Below, one piece after another: positions 20,870 through 34,858 of a DNA stretch of 64,000 nt. The notes beneath the pieces are model-generated. The model did no database searches and had not been told where the DNA came from. It worked only from the letters and a program-made list of their open reading frames with translations. A program made the position numbers and the translations under genes. Origin of the DNA: CBFDBF01 sp050287965. GTDB taxonomy: Bacteria; Pseudomonadota; Gammaproteobacteria; Chromatiales; Chromatiaceae. Position 1 is the first letter of the stretch. Each line of letters opens with the position of its first letter. The stretch is from NCBI GenBank assembly GCA_050287965.1, contig JBNKCX010000012.1, positions 1-64,000 on the forward strand, given 5' to 3'.

Positions 20870-20904
20870 AAGGGGCGCGCCGGATGGGTGTGCCCCTTTC
20901 TTTG
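20870..20904 (+). terminator. Terminator after pilQ
   Basis: A 10-bp stem aaggggcgcg/tgtgcccctt (two G-U pairs, 20870-20879 with 20889-20898) is followed by TTCTTTGTT. It starts 31 bases after the pilQ stop. Confidence 0.7.
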
Positions 20905-20984
20905 TTGGTGGGATCGTAAAATTAGGCGCTGATAGTTTGCCGGGCCTTGCGCCGGCAATGTCGATCTGGCATATCTAACTTGTA

Positions 20985-21503
20985 ATGATGTATTCAAAAA
21001 ACATCTTTCTTATCGGTCCTATGGGGGCCGGGAAAAGCACCATCGGGCGCCGCCTGGCGGAGATGTTGGATATGGAGTTTGACGATACCGATCATGAGGT
21101 CCGACGCCGCACCGGTGTGGATATCCCAACGGTATTCGACTTTGAGGGGGAAGAGGGATTCAGGCGGCGTGAAAAGGCGGTTGTGGACGAGCTGACACAG
21201 CGCGACGGACTGGTGCTTGCCACCGGTGGAGGGGTTGTGCTTGATCCGGAGAACAGAAGTATTCTCTCTTCCAGGGGGTTTGTTGTTTATCTCTACTGTA
21301 CCCCGGACCAGCAGTACAGCAGGACGGAAAAGGACCGCAGCAGGCCGTTATTGCAGACCGAAAATCCCCTGCAGCGGTTGCAGGAACTTATGGCGCAGCG
21401 AGACCCGCTGTATCGTCAGACCGCGGACATCGTGGTTTCGACTGAGAAACGTAATGCCGTGAGTGTGGCGCGCGAGATCGCCAGGAAAGTCCGTCCCGAC
21501 TAA
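20985..21503 (+). CDS. aroK: Shikimate kinase
   Basis: This 172-residue kinase has the Walker A motif GPMGAGKSTIGRRLA and shikimate-binding DDTDHEVRRRTG. It also has FEGEEGFRRRE, LATGGGVVLD and the lid region RTEKDRSRPLLQ. It phosphorylates shikimate in the chorismate pathway. Two ATG codons lie in tandem at 20985 and 20988; no strong ribosome-binding site precedes either. The order pilMNOPQ-aroK-aroB-damX-gltB is common in gammaproteobacteria. Confidence 0.96.
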   Translation: MMYSKNIFLIGPMGAGKSTIGRRLAEMLDMEFDDTDHEVRRRTGVDIPTVFDFEGEEGFRRREKAVVDELTQRDGLVLATGGGVVLDPENRSILSSRGFVVYLYCTPDQQYSRTEKDRSRPLLQTENPLQRLQELMAQRDPLYRQTADIVVSTEKRNAVSVAREIARKVRPD

Positions 21504-21560
21504 GGAACCTCTGGTTAAGTTACTGATGAGCCGAGTTTGTGACCAGATCGGAGGTTCCTT
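21502..21560 (+). repeat. 59-bp dispersed element, copy 1 (reference copy)
   Basis: The element is bounded by perfect 10-bp inverted repeats aaggaacctc/gaggttcctt. Its core reads ttaagt-tactgatgagccgagtttgt. Related copies lie at 52573-52631 (about 43 of 59 identical) and 60994-61041 (about 38 of 48 identical). It begins on the last two bases of the aroK stop codon. Confidence 0.8.
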
Positions 21561-21639
21561 AACTTGGCGGTTGAACCATAGTCTGGAAGAATTGTCATCG
21601 CTTTAAACAGTTATGACCGGCAGCCCGGCCGATAAACCG

Positions 21640-22725
21640 ATGGAATTAATACACGAAACACTGCAGGTTGATCTCGGGGAGCGCTCCTACCCTATATATA
21701 TAGGCGCCGGGCTGCTCGCTGATGCGGAGTGCTATCGCCGCCATATCCCTGGTCGGCAGGTGATGGTGGTCAGCAATGAGACCGTCGCACCTCTTTATCT
21801 GGAAAAGCTCCGGGGAGCCCTCGCGGGCTTTGACACCAGGACGGTGATTCTTCCGGATGGCGAGCGGTACAAGACGCTGGAGATCTGGCAGAGGATTTTC
21901 GACGAACTCCTGAGTAACCGGTTTAGCCGGCAGTGCACGGTCCTTGCCCTTGGGGGCGGCGTGGTCGGGGACATGGCGGGTTTCGCCGCGGCCTGCTATC
22001 AGCGTGGCGTTCACTTCATCCAGGTTCCCACCACGCTACTGGCTCAGGTGGACTCTTCTGTGGGAGGCAAAACCGGCGTCAATCACCGCCTGGGCAAAAA
22101 CATGATCGGTGCATTTTATCAGCCACGCTGTGTTATCGCCGATACCGATACCCTGAATACCCTGGATGCTAGACAGCTTTCCGCGGGGATCGCGGAGATC
22201 ATCAAGTACAGTCTGATCAATGACTCTGATTTCTTTGATTGGCTGGAGGCGAACATGGAGCGGCTTACGGCGCGGGATCCCACCATACTCGCCTATGCGG
22301 TCAAACGGTCCTGCCAGGATAAGGCCGCGATTGTGGCCGCGGATGAACTGGAAGCCGGGCAGCGTGCACTACTCAACCTGGGACATACGTTCGGGCATGC
22401 CATCGAAACCGGCGTCGGTTATGGCGAGTGGCTGCATGGTGAGGCGGTGGGTGCGGGTATCTGCATGGCGGCGAAATTCTCCTCCAGGTTAGGCTGGTTG
22501 ACACCTGAAGAGGAAGGGCGCATTGTCAATCTCATTGGCCGGGCCGCTCTTCCGGTTGTTCCCCCTGACTCGCTGAACGCGGACCGGTTTATTGAGCTGA
22601 TGTCGGTGGATAAGAAGGTTGTGGACGGGAGATTGCGCTTGGTGCTGCTTAAGGGGATCGGGCGGTCTCTGATTACCGATGATTTCGATATGAACACGTT
22701 GCGCACTACTTTGGATGGATACTGA
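21640..22725 (+). CDS. aroB: 3-Dehydroquinate synthase
   Basis: The product has 361 residues from the ATG at 21640, the family's usual length, with VDLGERSYPIYIG near the N-terminus as in other AroB proteins. An in-frame ATG at 21613 would add nine residues; neither start has a clear ribosome-binding site. NAD-binding LALGGGVVGDMAGFAAAC and QVPTTLLAQVDSSVGGKTGVN are present. So are metal-ligand histidines in LNLGHTFGHAIETGVGYGEWLHGEAV. It makes 3-dehydroquinate from DAHP in aromatic amino-acid synthesis. Confidence 0.96.
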   Translation: MELIHETLQVDLGERSYPIYIGAGLLADAECYRRHIPGRQVMVVSNETVAPLYLEKLRGALAGFDTRTVILPDGERYKTLEIWQRIFDELLSNRFSRQCTVLALGGGVVGDMAGFAAACYQRGVHFIQVPTTLLAQVDSSVGGKTGVNHRLGKNMIGAFYQPRCVIADTDTLNTLDARQLSAGIAEIIKYSLINDSDFFDWLEANMERLTARDPTILAYAVKRSCQDKAAIVAADELEAGQRALLNLGHTFGHAIETGVGYGEWLHGEAVGAGICMAAKFSSRLGWLTPEEEGRIVNLIGRAALPVVPPDSLNADRFIELMSVDKKVVDGRLRLVLLKGIGRSLITDDFDMNTLRTTLDGY

Positions 22726-24451
22726 AGAGCGGTTACAACCGAATTCGACACCTGTGTCCGAGGGGTTCCGTTACGACGCAACCATGGGGAGGGCTGCATC
22801 TTTCTTCTCCAGTCCGGAACTCATCCAGCGTTTGGACTTGTTGCGGCATCTTACGGAAAACAGTGAACTTATCCCGTTGGTAAAGGGTATCGAGGGAGCG
22901 GGGAAGAGCGCACTGATCGAACAGTTGATGCAGCTGGCCTCGGATAATTGGGTGATCGCGAATATCGAGGCCAATCCGATGATGCAGCCTGACCAGCTGT
23001 TGGTTGCTCTTGCGGCGACTTTTTCCAAGGCCGCGGACGGCCGCTCCATGGAACACCTGATACAGCGGTTCGGGTATTTGCGCCAGGATGGGCTTCTGCC
23101 GGTGGTGATCGTCGATGATGCGCATCTGCTCCCGGAGGCATCCATCATCACACTGCTGCGTCTGCACGAACGCCGTCAGGGAGACGCGGTTCTCGTACGT
23201 ATCCTGCTGTTTGCGGAGCCGGAGGTAGACAATCTCCTGAAGACCCCGCAAATACAGGCCATGAATATCCTCGCTCTCCAGTCCCTGGACATGCCCAGGC
23301 TGACCAGGTCGCAGACGGAACAGTTCGCCAGACAGTTGCTGACGGCTGAAGACCCGTCGGGGCGATTGGGACTGAACTCCAGTCGTATCGATAAGATTTT
23401 CCAGGAAAGCGACGGCCTGCCCGGTCGGGTCAGGGATATGGTGCTGGAGTCGATATTCGCGGGGATGGCGAACAGCCGCTGGCGGATCTGGAAGCCGGGC
23501 TCGCCCCTGGCGACCTTTGGGATCGCCGTTGTCATTGTGATCCTTCTTTTGATACTGGTGTTCCAGGACAGCATTAACGGGATTTTCGGAACCGCGCCCG
23601 AGAGGGAAGATTCCATGACCTCAATCCCCTCCCCCCAGGGTAAGGTGGTGCCTCTGCAGCTCCCGGCACCGGAGTCTGTAGTAGAGATCCGGCAACCACC
23701 GGCTGATACGGAGGCGTTTGATGCCGGTGCTCCGGGGCAGTTACCGGATGCGGAACCCGCCCAGGAGGCGGCACCGCAGGTTTCTTCTCCGGAGCAGGTT
23801 TCGAAGCCTGTACCTGTGGAGTTGCCTGTGGTCAGCAACACGGCGGAGGAGCTTCGGGAGCGAGATGTGACAAGGGATGGCGCCGAAGGGGCCGTCCAGG
23901 AGCCGATCCCCTCGGAAGAGGCGGTTCCGGAGGATGTGGCGCCGGAACCGGTGCCGAAGGAATCACCGGCGGCGGTCGAAGTCGTCAGCCCCGAGCCGAC
24001 GGAAGAAGCGCCGGCAGCGGTGTCGGCCCCCGTTCCCGCCGAACCGGAGAAGGCGTCGGCGCCCGCGGTTGCCGAAACCGTCGCCGAGACAGCATCACCG
24101 GCCGTCGATCAGGTGGTTCCAACGGCGGAGAAACAGGAATCGGCCCCGGTAAAAGCCGGTAGCGAGGAGTGGCTGCTGCAGCAGAGCCCCGGCTCCTACA
24201 CCCTGCAACTTATCGGTCTTCAGGACGAGGCGGGGGTAGCCCGGTTCCTGGCACGCAATAAACTGCCGGGTCAAACCGCCTATTTCCGTACTTCTCGCCA
24301 GGGTAAATCCTGGTTCCCGGTGTTATACGGGATATTTCCGAACCGGGATGCCGCCCTGGCGGCCCGGGACAGGTTACCGGAAAATCTCAAAAAAACTGAC
24401 GTCTGGCCGCGTAGCCTGGAGTCGGTTCAGAAAGAGATCCGCAACCGGTGA
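22715..24451 (+). CDS. damX: DamX-like AAA/SPOR-domain cell division protein
   Basis: This 578-residue protein overlaps aroB by 11 bases. It has an N-terminal ExeA-like AAA ATPase domain (about 20-250) with Walker A KGIEGAGKSALIEQL and Walker B LPVVIVDDAH. A membrane helix follows (about 265-290), then a long Pro/Glu/Ala/Val-rich periplasmic linker (about 300-480) and a C-terminal SPOR domain (about 487-565, SYTLQLIGLQDEAGVARFL). SPOR domains bind denuded septal glycan, so a role at the division site is likely. In E. coli DamX also follows aroB. The linker is low-complexity and varies in length within the family. Confidence 0.88.
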   Translation: MDTEERLQPNSTPVSEGFRYDATMGRAASFFSSPELIQRLDLLRHLTENSELIPLVKGIEGAGKSALIEQLMQLASDNWVIANIEANPMMQPDQLLVALAATFSKAADGRSMEHLIQRFGYLRQDGLLPVVIVDDAHLLPEASIITLLRLHERRQGDAVLVRILLFAEPEVDNLLKTPQIQAMNILALQSLDMPRLTRSQTEQFARQLLTAEDPSGRLGLNSSRIDKIFQESDGLPGRVRDMVLESIFAGMANSRWRIWKPGSPLATFGIAVVIVILLLILVFQDSINGIFGTAPEREDSMTSIPSPQGKVVPLQLPAPESVVEIRQPPADTEAFDAGAPGQLPDAEPAQEAAPQVSSPEQVSKPVPVELPVVSNTAEELRERDVTRDGAEGAVQEPIPSEEAVPEDVAPEPVPKESPAAVEVVSPEPTEEAPAAVSAPVPAEPEKASAPAVAETVAETASPAVDQVVPTAEKQESAPVKAGSEEWLLQQSPGSYTLQLIGLQDEAGVARFLARNKLPGQTAYFRTSRQGKSWFPVLYGIFPNRDAALAARDRLPENLKKTDVWPRSLESVQKEIRNR

Positions 24452-24677
24452 TTTTCGCGGAACCGGCCGCCAGTTATTAAAATACTCAATAAGGCTCTGG
24501 CCTAATCTCCACTTCTCCGATATCCTACACGGTTCTGCGCGACCGATTTTTCTGTCGCCCTAATACGTATTAATGGTTTGGTGCCGCGGTTCCCGATACC
24601 GTAGGCGGCTGTTTTTTGGCCGGTCCGTACTGCCGCCCCTGCGTGGGACGGGCCGAGATAGATGAAGATGAGGTTTT

Positions 24678-29300
<4,623 letters not shown>

Positions 29301-29327
29301 GACGACGAGTTAGAAGCCGCAACTATG

Positions 29328-29383
29328 CGCAAATTATCGCGGATGGGTACCAATATCTTCGCGGATTTTCGCGGTGATTTGCG
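29328..29383. repeat. Inverted-repeat element between gltB and gltD
   Basis: The arms cgcaaattatcgcg (29328-29341) and cgcggtgatttgcg (29370-29383) match at 11 of 14 positions, and 'cgcggattttcgcgg' adds internal repetition. It resembles the 'cgcgaa' dispersed repeats seen in many proteobacteria (from memory). It may form an RNA hairpin between two genes that must be made in balanced amounts. Confidence 0.5.
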
Positions 29384-29420
29384 TTTATTTGCGGCGAGAG
29401 AAGATTGGAGTTACTGAGTT

Positions 29421-30872
29421 ATGGGTAAGCCCACAGGTTTTTTGGAATACCCGCGTCAGGACCGGACCTATGCGCCGGCGTCGGACCGTGTAAACCATTT
29501 TGAAGAGTTCATGATTCCCCTCACGGAGGAGGAGCTGGCTCGGCAGGGTGCACGCTGCATGGACTGCGGTATCCCCTTCTGTCACAACGCCTGCCCGGTG
29601 AACAACATTATTCCGGACTGGAACGATCTGGTTTATCGTGACGACTGGCGACGAGCTTTGCAGGTTTTGCATAGTACCAACAATTTTCCGGAGTTTACCG
29701 GCCGCATTTGTCCCGCCCCCTGTCAGGAAGCGTGCACCCTTAATCTCGATGACAACTCGGTCACCATCAAGACCATCGAATGCGCCATTATAGAAAGAGG
29801 ATGGGAAGAAGGATGGATTACGCCGGAGATCCGCGAGCATCGTACCGGTAAACGGGTGGCGATCGTGGGTTCCGGTCCCGCCGGACTGGCCTGCGCCCAG
29901 CAACTGGCCCGGGCCGGACATTCGGTGGTGCTGTATGAGAAACACAACCGCATCGGTGGTCTGCTGCGTTATGGAATTCCGGACTTCAAGCTGGATAAGC
30001 GGATTATCACTCGCCGCATGGGGCAGATGCGGAGCGAGGGAGTGGAATTCCGCCCCAACACCCATATCGGTGTCGATATACCAGCTGATCAGCTGTTGCA
30101 GGAATATGACGCCGTGGTGTTGACGGGCGGTTCCGAAAAACCGCGGGATTTGCCTATTCCCGGTCGTGATCTGGAGGGGGTCTATTTCGCCCTCGAGTTT
30201 CTGCAGACCAACAGTCACAGGGTACAGGGGGATGAGATTCCCGAAGAGGAGTTTATCTCCGCGGAAGGGAAGCATGTGGTAGTCATCGGTGGTGGTGACA
30301 CCGGTTCCGACTGTATCGGCACCTCTAACCGGCACGGTGCCGAGTCCGTGACCCAATTGGAAATCCTGCCGAAACCACCGGAGCGGGAAGACAAACTTCT
30401 GACCTGGCCCGATTGGCCGAACAAGCTGCGTACATCCTCCTCCCACGAAGAGGGTTGCGAGCGTATGTGGAGCGTGGCGACCAAGGAGTTCATCGGCGAG
30501 GGCGGCCGGGTCAAGGCGATTCGCTGCGTCAAGGTGGAGTGGAACCGCGACGAGAAAGGTAACTGGCAGATGTCTGAAGTGGAGGGGTCGGAGTTCGAAC
30601 TCAAGGCCGATCTCGTTACCCTCGCCATGGGGTTCGTCCATCCGGTTCACGAGGGGATGCTGCAGCAGTTGGGCGTGGAGCTGGACCCTCGTGGAAACGT
30701 AAAAGGCGCTACCGAGGGGACGGATGCCTACAAGACCTCCGTAGAGGGGGTGTTCGCCGCCGGTGACATGCGCCGTGGCCAATCGCTGGTGGTGTGGGCC
30801 ATCCGCGAGGGACGCCAATGCGCCCGGGCGGTGGATGAATATCTGATGGGCGAAAGCGAACTACCACGATAG
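29421..30872 (+). CDS. gltD: Glutamate synthase (NADPH) small subunit
   Basis: This 483-residue flavoprotein has N-terminal cysteines for two [4Fe-4S] clusters (CMDCGIPFCHNACPVNN; CPAPCQEACTLN). The FAD-binding GSGPAGLACAQQLARAGH motif is near residue 155 and the NADPH-binding VVIGGGDTGSDC near 290. The C-terminal VFAAGDMRRGQSLVVWAI binds FAD. It passes NADPH electrons to GltB. The gene is 120 bases after gltB, with a strong terminator downstream. Confidence 0.97.
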   Translation: MGKPTGFLEYPRQDRTYAPASDRVNHFEEFMIPLTEEELARQGARCMDCGIPFCHNACPVNNIIPDWNDLVYRDDWRRALQVLHSTNNFPEFTGRICPAPCQEACTLNLDDNSVTIKTIECAIIERGWEEGWITPEIREHRTGKRVAIVGSGPAGLACAQQLARAGHSVVLYEKHNRIGGLLRYGIPDFKLDKRIITRRMGQMRSEGVEFRPNTHIGVDIPADQLLQEYDAVVLTGGSEKPRDLPIPGRDLEGVYFALEFLQTNSHRVQGDEIPEEEFISAEGKHVVVIGGGDTGSDCIGTSNRHGAESVTQLEILPKPPEREDKLLTWPDWPNKLRTSSSHEEGCERMWSVATKEFIGEGGRVKAIRCVKVEWNRDEKGNWQMSEVEGSEFELKADLVTLAMGFVHPVHEGMLQQLGVELDPRGNVKGATEGTDAYKTSVEGVFAAGDMRRGQSLVVWAIREGRQCARAVDEYLMGESELPR

Positions 30873-30927
30873 CCGAGAAAGGGCCTTCCTGCTCCTGATG
30901 GATTTGCGTGATCCGTTTGTGGGCGGA

Positions 30928-30958
30928 AAAAAGGGCTGCCTCAGGCAGCCCTTTTTTT
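30928..30958 (+). terminator. Rho-independent terminator of gltBD
   Basis: A perfect 11-bp stem aaagggctgcc/ggcagcccttt with loop tca is followed by a run of T. An A-run on the other side lets it also serve the convergent small gene at 31029-31190. Confidence 0.93.
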
Positions 30959-31028
30959 GGAAGAAAACAAACCCGCATCAACAAAGGCAGACAAGGGGCT
31001 CTCGTTGGGGCCTTTGGATACTTAACCG

Positions 31029-31190
31029 CTATCTTCCCGTTCTGGTCTGTGTCCCGGCACCCTGGGATGTGGAGCCGGTATTTGTGGAACCCGATCCGGT
31101 TGTCCCCTGGTTTTGATCTCCCGCGGCAAAAGCGGAGCCTGCTGCCGCTAAAAACATCATGACCAGTATTAACGCTATGGATTTTTTCAT
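31029..31190 (-). CDS. Small secreted Gly/Ser/Thr/Gln-rich protein
   Basis: This 53-residue product starts at the ATG at 31190, with GGAGG eight bases upstream. A clear signal peptide (MKKSIALILVMMFLAAAGSAFA) would leave a mature peptide of about 31 residues made almost only of Gly, Ser, Thr, Gln and Asn (DQNQGTTGSGSTNTGSTSQ). No domain is recognised. Similar tiny secreted proteins occur in sulfur-oxidizing gammaproteobacteria (from memory). Confidence 0.65.
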   Translation of the reverse strand: MKKSIALILVMMFLAAAGSAFAAGDQNQGTTGSGSTNTGSTSQGAGTQTRTGR

Positions 31191-31476
31191 TACGGATATC
31201 CTCCCTGAAAAGGCCGATATTTGATCCTGCCATCTATTTATAGTGCATTTTTCTTGAATATCAACGGCATGCGGCTCATGTTCCGTCCCGCATGTGATTA
31301 AGTGCACACAGAACGTTACCGGGGAAGGGGGCTTGACCGGCTAAAAAGACAGCCGATGACGGGCGAATATTTTGTACTCGGAGATTCAAGAAGCGGAAAA
31401 TTCTGCCGCTATGCCTGATATGGTTGCCAATAACAGGAAAAACCCGTCCTAAGAGAACCTTGGAGGGGCGTCCAAG

Positions 31477-33339
31477 ATGGGCCTAAAAAGAAAGACAACA
31501 ACCTTCTTTGTTTTCCTTACCTTGATTATGGTCTCCGCTCTCGTGGCGGCCAGTCTCATCTCGTTCCGGTACTTTGCGCTCAGCACCGCGGAAGACCAGG
31601 CGCGGACCGCCGCTGAAATCGTCCGGGTGCATCTGACCGAATCCATGGTGAACGGGACCATCAGTAAACGAAAGACTTTTCTCGAGCGGCTGGCGGGGGT
31701 GAAAGGGTTGCTTGATGTCTGGGTGGTGCGGGGTCCTGCAGTGGTCAAACAGTTCGGGCCCGGGTTCGAATCGGAACAGCGGCGGGACGCCATCGACGAG
31801 GAGGTCATCGCCACGGTAAAGCCCTACTTCGGGCTGGTTGACAGGGGCAGGGGCGAGGTCTTTCGCGCCACCATCCCTTATGTGGCACAGAGTGAATCCG
31901 AGCCCCATTGCATGCAGTGCCACCAGGTGGAGCGCGGTGATGTATTGGGCGCGGTAACCATTTTTCTCTCCATCGCCGAGCAGCGCAACCAGGCGCTCAT
32001 GATCGTTATGCTGATGGCGGGGGTGGTAGCCTTGTTCGCCACCCTTTCAATGATGTTTTCGCGGCGTCTGATCAAGCCTCTGATCGATACTGCCGGAGCG
32101 GTGCAGGATGCGGTACACGGTGCGCGCGCCGGTGATTTCTCGGCCAGGATTCAGTACCAGAGCGATGACGAGGTGGGGCAGATCGCCAAGGATCTAAATG
32201 TCCTGATGGTGCTGTTGAGTAAGGGACTGGAGAGTATCGCTCAGAAGGTTGCCAAGCTGATTCGGTATACCCAGCCGATCGGAGACAACCAGCTTGCCAC
32301 CACCATTGAAATGGTGGAAAGCCTGGAGGACGTCTCCTGTTTCAAGCAGGCAATCGAAGAGGATGAGACCAAGGAAGAGGTTTATTGGCGGCTCTCCCAG
32401 GTGATCAACAAGGATTTCATGATCGACCACTTTTCTATCTACGAAGTGGCGTCAAGCAAGAATAAGCTGAAGCCCATGATAGTGGACGGTATCCCCGACG
32501 GGGACTGCTGCTGGTGTGATCCACAGGTTCTGGTGCGGGCGGACGCCTGCCGTGCCAAACGTACCGGCCATCTGGTAGACGGCATCAGCACCCCCGGCAT
32601 ATGTACCGCGTTCGGACCTCGTGACGATCACATCAACGCGCTTCATGTCTGTATCCCGATGATTCAATCGGGATCCGTCGGAGGCGTGGTGCAGGTGGTT
32701 ACCGATCCTGATCGAAAGGCCCTGGCCTGCAATATGATGCCGTTTATCGAGGTCTACCTGCGTGAGGCCGCGCCTGTTCTGGAGGCGAAGCGGCTTATGA
32801 GTACTCTGCGCGAGTCGGCGCTACGGGACCCCATGACCGGCTTGCATAACCGGCGTTTCCTGCAGGAGTATGTGGATATCCTGATCTCCTATACCGATCG
32901 CAACAAGAGTAACTTCACGGTGCTGATGGCGGATCTGGATTACTTCAAGCAGGTTAACGATACCTATGGACACGAGGCGGGCGATGCCACGCTGAAGGCC
33001 CTGGCGAAGGCGCTGACCAACTGTGTGCGGGGTTCCGATCTGGTTATTCGCTATGGCGGCGAAGAGTTCCTGATCCTGCTGCGGGATACGACTCCGGAAT
33101 CCGGGCTGAAGGTGGCGGAGAAGATTCGCGAAGCCATCGAGAATATGAAGGTCGAGCTGACAGGCATTGTGATCAAGAAAACCCTTTCCTTGGGGGTATC
33201 CGGATATCCGGACGACAGCAGCAACTTCTGGCAGGTGGTCAAATATGCCGATGTGGCCTTATACAAGGCGAAAGACGCCGGGCGCAACAAGGTACTGCGT
33301 TTTACCCCTGATATGTGGAAGGACGAAGACGCCTATTGA
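31477..33339 (+). CDS. Membrane diguanylate cyclase with periplasmic c-heme sensor domain
   Basis: The 620 residues begin with one membrane helix (about 10-32). A periplasmic Tll0287-like (DUF3365) domain ends in the c-type heme motif CMQCH (Cys145, Cys148, His149). A second helix (about 168-192), a HAMP segment (about 195-250) and a cytoplasmic GAF-like region (about 270-435) follow. That region carries a cysteine cluster, GDCCWCDPQV...DACRAK...GICTAF. The C-terminal GGDEF domain has RYGGEEF near residue 527 and an RGSD inhibition site five residues before it. It should make c-di-GMP in response to a redox or gas signal at the heme (inference). GGAGG precedes the start. Confidence 0.9.
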   Translation: MGLKRKTTTFFVFLTLIMVSALVAASLISFRYFALSTAEDQARTAAEIVRVHLTESMVNGTISKRKTFLERLAGVKGLLDVWVVRGPAVVKQFGPGFESEQRRDAIDEEVIATVKPYFGLVDRGRGEVFRATIPYVAQSESEPHCMQCHQVERGDVLGAVTIFLSIAEQRNQALMIVMLMAGVVALFATLSMMFSRRLIKPLIDTAGAVQDAVHGARAGDFSARIQYQSDDEVGQIAKDLNVLMVLLSKGLESIAQKVAKLIRYTQPIGDNQLATTIEMVESLEDVSCFKQAIEEDETKEEVYWRLSQVINKDFMIDHFSIYEVASSKNKLKPMIVDGIPDGDCCWCDPQVLVRADACRAKRTGHLVDGISTPGICTAFGPRDDHINALHVCIPMIQSGSVGGVVQVVTDPDRKALACNMMPFIEVYLREAAPVLEAKRLMSTLRESALRDPMTGLHNRRFLQEYVDILISYTDRNKSNFTVLMADLDYFKQVNDTYGHEAGDATLKALAKALTNCVRGSDLVIRYGGEEFLILLRDTTPESGLKVAEKIREAIENMKVELTGIVIKKTLSLGVSGYPDDSSNFWQVVKYADVALYKAKDAGRNKVLRFTPDMWKDEDAY

Positions 33340-33488
33340 GGCGGCGAGGCGTCCCTGACCGTCCCCGCTGCCGGCCCGCCCGTTCCCCTCGTCTCACAGA
33401 CCCCGCCTGCGGGGCGATTCCGTGAGGCGGCCGCTGTTTCGGTGTACAATCCGGTCCCTGAGTTGAAAAGCAAAAAGGAACCGAGTCC

Positions 33489-34553
33489 GTGACCGCCCTG
33501 AAAAATGACCGTCTTCTCCGCGCCTTTATGCGCGAACCCGTCGATATAACCCCGGTTTGGATGATGCGTCAGGCGGGGCGTTACCTGCCTGAATATCGTG
33601 CCACACGGGCCGCTGCCGGCAGTTTTATGGACCTCTGCAAGAACCCGGATCTGGCCTGCGAGGTGACCCTTCAGCCGCTGGAGCGGTTTCCCCTGGATGC
33701 CGCCATCCTGTTTTCCGATATTCTGACCATTCCGGACGCCATGGGTCTGGGGCTTCAATTTGCCGAAGGTGAAGGCCCCCGCTTCGAGCATCCGGTACAG
33801 GATGCGGCCGCAGTTCGGAAACTGGGAGTACCGGATCCGGAGGGGGATCTCGGTTATGTGATGGATGCGGTACGCGTTATACGCAGGGAACTGGACGGCC
33901 GAGTACCGCTGATCGGGTTTTCCGGCAGTCCCTGGACCCTGGCAACCTACATGGTCGAGGGCGGATGCACCAAAAACTTCGCCAAGTGCAAGGGGATGAT
34001 GTTTGATCGGCCGGACCTTATGCATCAGTTACTCACCACCGTCGCCGATGCGGTGATCGCCTATCTCAATGCCCAAGTTGCTGCGGGTGCGCAGGCGGTG
34101 ATGATCTTCGATACCTGGGGCGGCGTGTTGAGCCCGCGGGAATATGAACTGTTCTCCCTCGCCTATATGGAGCGCATCATCCAGAGGCTGGTTCGCGAGA
34201 GCGAAGGCCGCCGGGTACCGGTAATACTTTTCACCAAAGGCGGCGGGCAGTGGTTGAGCCGTATGGCGGATAGCGGATGCGATGCCCTGGGAGTGGATTG
34301 GACCATCGATCTGGCGGATGCGCGGGTGCAGGTACGGGACCGTGTGGCGTTACAGGGCAATCTCGACCCCTGTATCCTCTATTCCTCACCGGAGCGGATA
34401 CGGGAAGAAGTGGCACGGGTACTGGACAGCTATGGCCACGGTCCGGGACATGTCTTTAATCTGGGCCACGGTATCCATCCGGATGTGAATCCTGATCATG
34501 CTGCCGTGTTGGTGGAGGCGGTGCACGAGCTGAGTGTGCCCTATCACCAGTAG
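33489..34553 (+). CDS. hemE: Uroporphyrinogen decarboxylase
   Basis: This 354-residue protein starts at GTG with AAGGA upstream. The signature PVWMMRQAGRYLPEYR is near residue 20, with the catalytic-Asp region ILFSDILTIPDAMGL and GFSGSPWTLATYMVEGG. It decarboxylates uroporphyrinogen III to coproporphyrinogen III in heme synthesis. A TACAAT hexamer near 33443-33450 is a possible -10 box. The gene stands alone between two unrelated genes. Confidence 0.97.
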   Translation: MTALKNDRLLRAFMREPVDITPVWMMRQAGRYLPEYRATRAAAGSFMDLCKNPDLACEVTLQPLERFPLDAAILFSDILTIPDAMGLGLQFAEGEGPRFEHPVQDAAAVRKLGVPDPEGDLGYVMDAVRVIRRELDGRVPLIGFSGSPWTLATYMVEGGCTKNFAKCKGMMFDRPDLMHQLLTTVADAVIAYLNAQVAAGAQAVMIFDTWGGVLSPREYELFSLAYMERIIQRLVRESEGRRVPVILFTKGGGQWLSRMADSGCDALGVDWTIDLADARVQVRDRVALQGNLDPCILYSSPERIREEVARVLDSYGHGPGHVFNLGHGIHPDVNPDHAAVLVEAVHELSVPYHQ

Positions 34554-34858
34554 CCGTGTATTTTTCTTCGCGGAATACCGTGCCCTTTTGTAGAACCGGT
34601 CAAAAAAAAGCAAATTTGCCGTCGAGCGGAGGGTATTTCGGATCTCTTTTTGCGGTCATGACGCACATTCAGCGGCGATTCAGCTAAAGTAAACCAGAAT
34701 AACTCCATAGTCAGATCGGGAGAGGGGAATCGTACCCGCGATGGCCTTTCGCTCTGACGTGAATAAAATCGGACACCTTCCGGGCAACACTGCAATCTGT
34801 GCGACCGGACTATGAGGTGCCACCGAACCTGAATATTTCGGATAAGGAGAAACTGACA
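34554..34858. other. Intergenic region, no gene seen
   Basis: The spacer between hemE and the repeat-domain protein contains A-runs and no recognised RNA or repeat. It presumably holds the promoter of the downstream gene. Confidence 0.4.
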
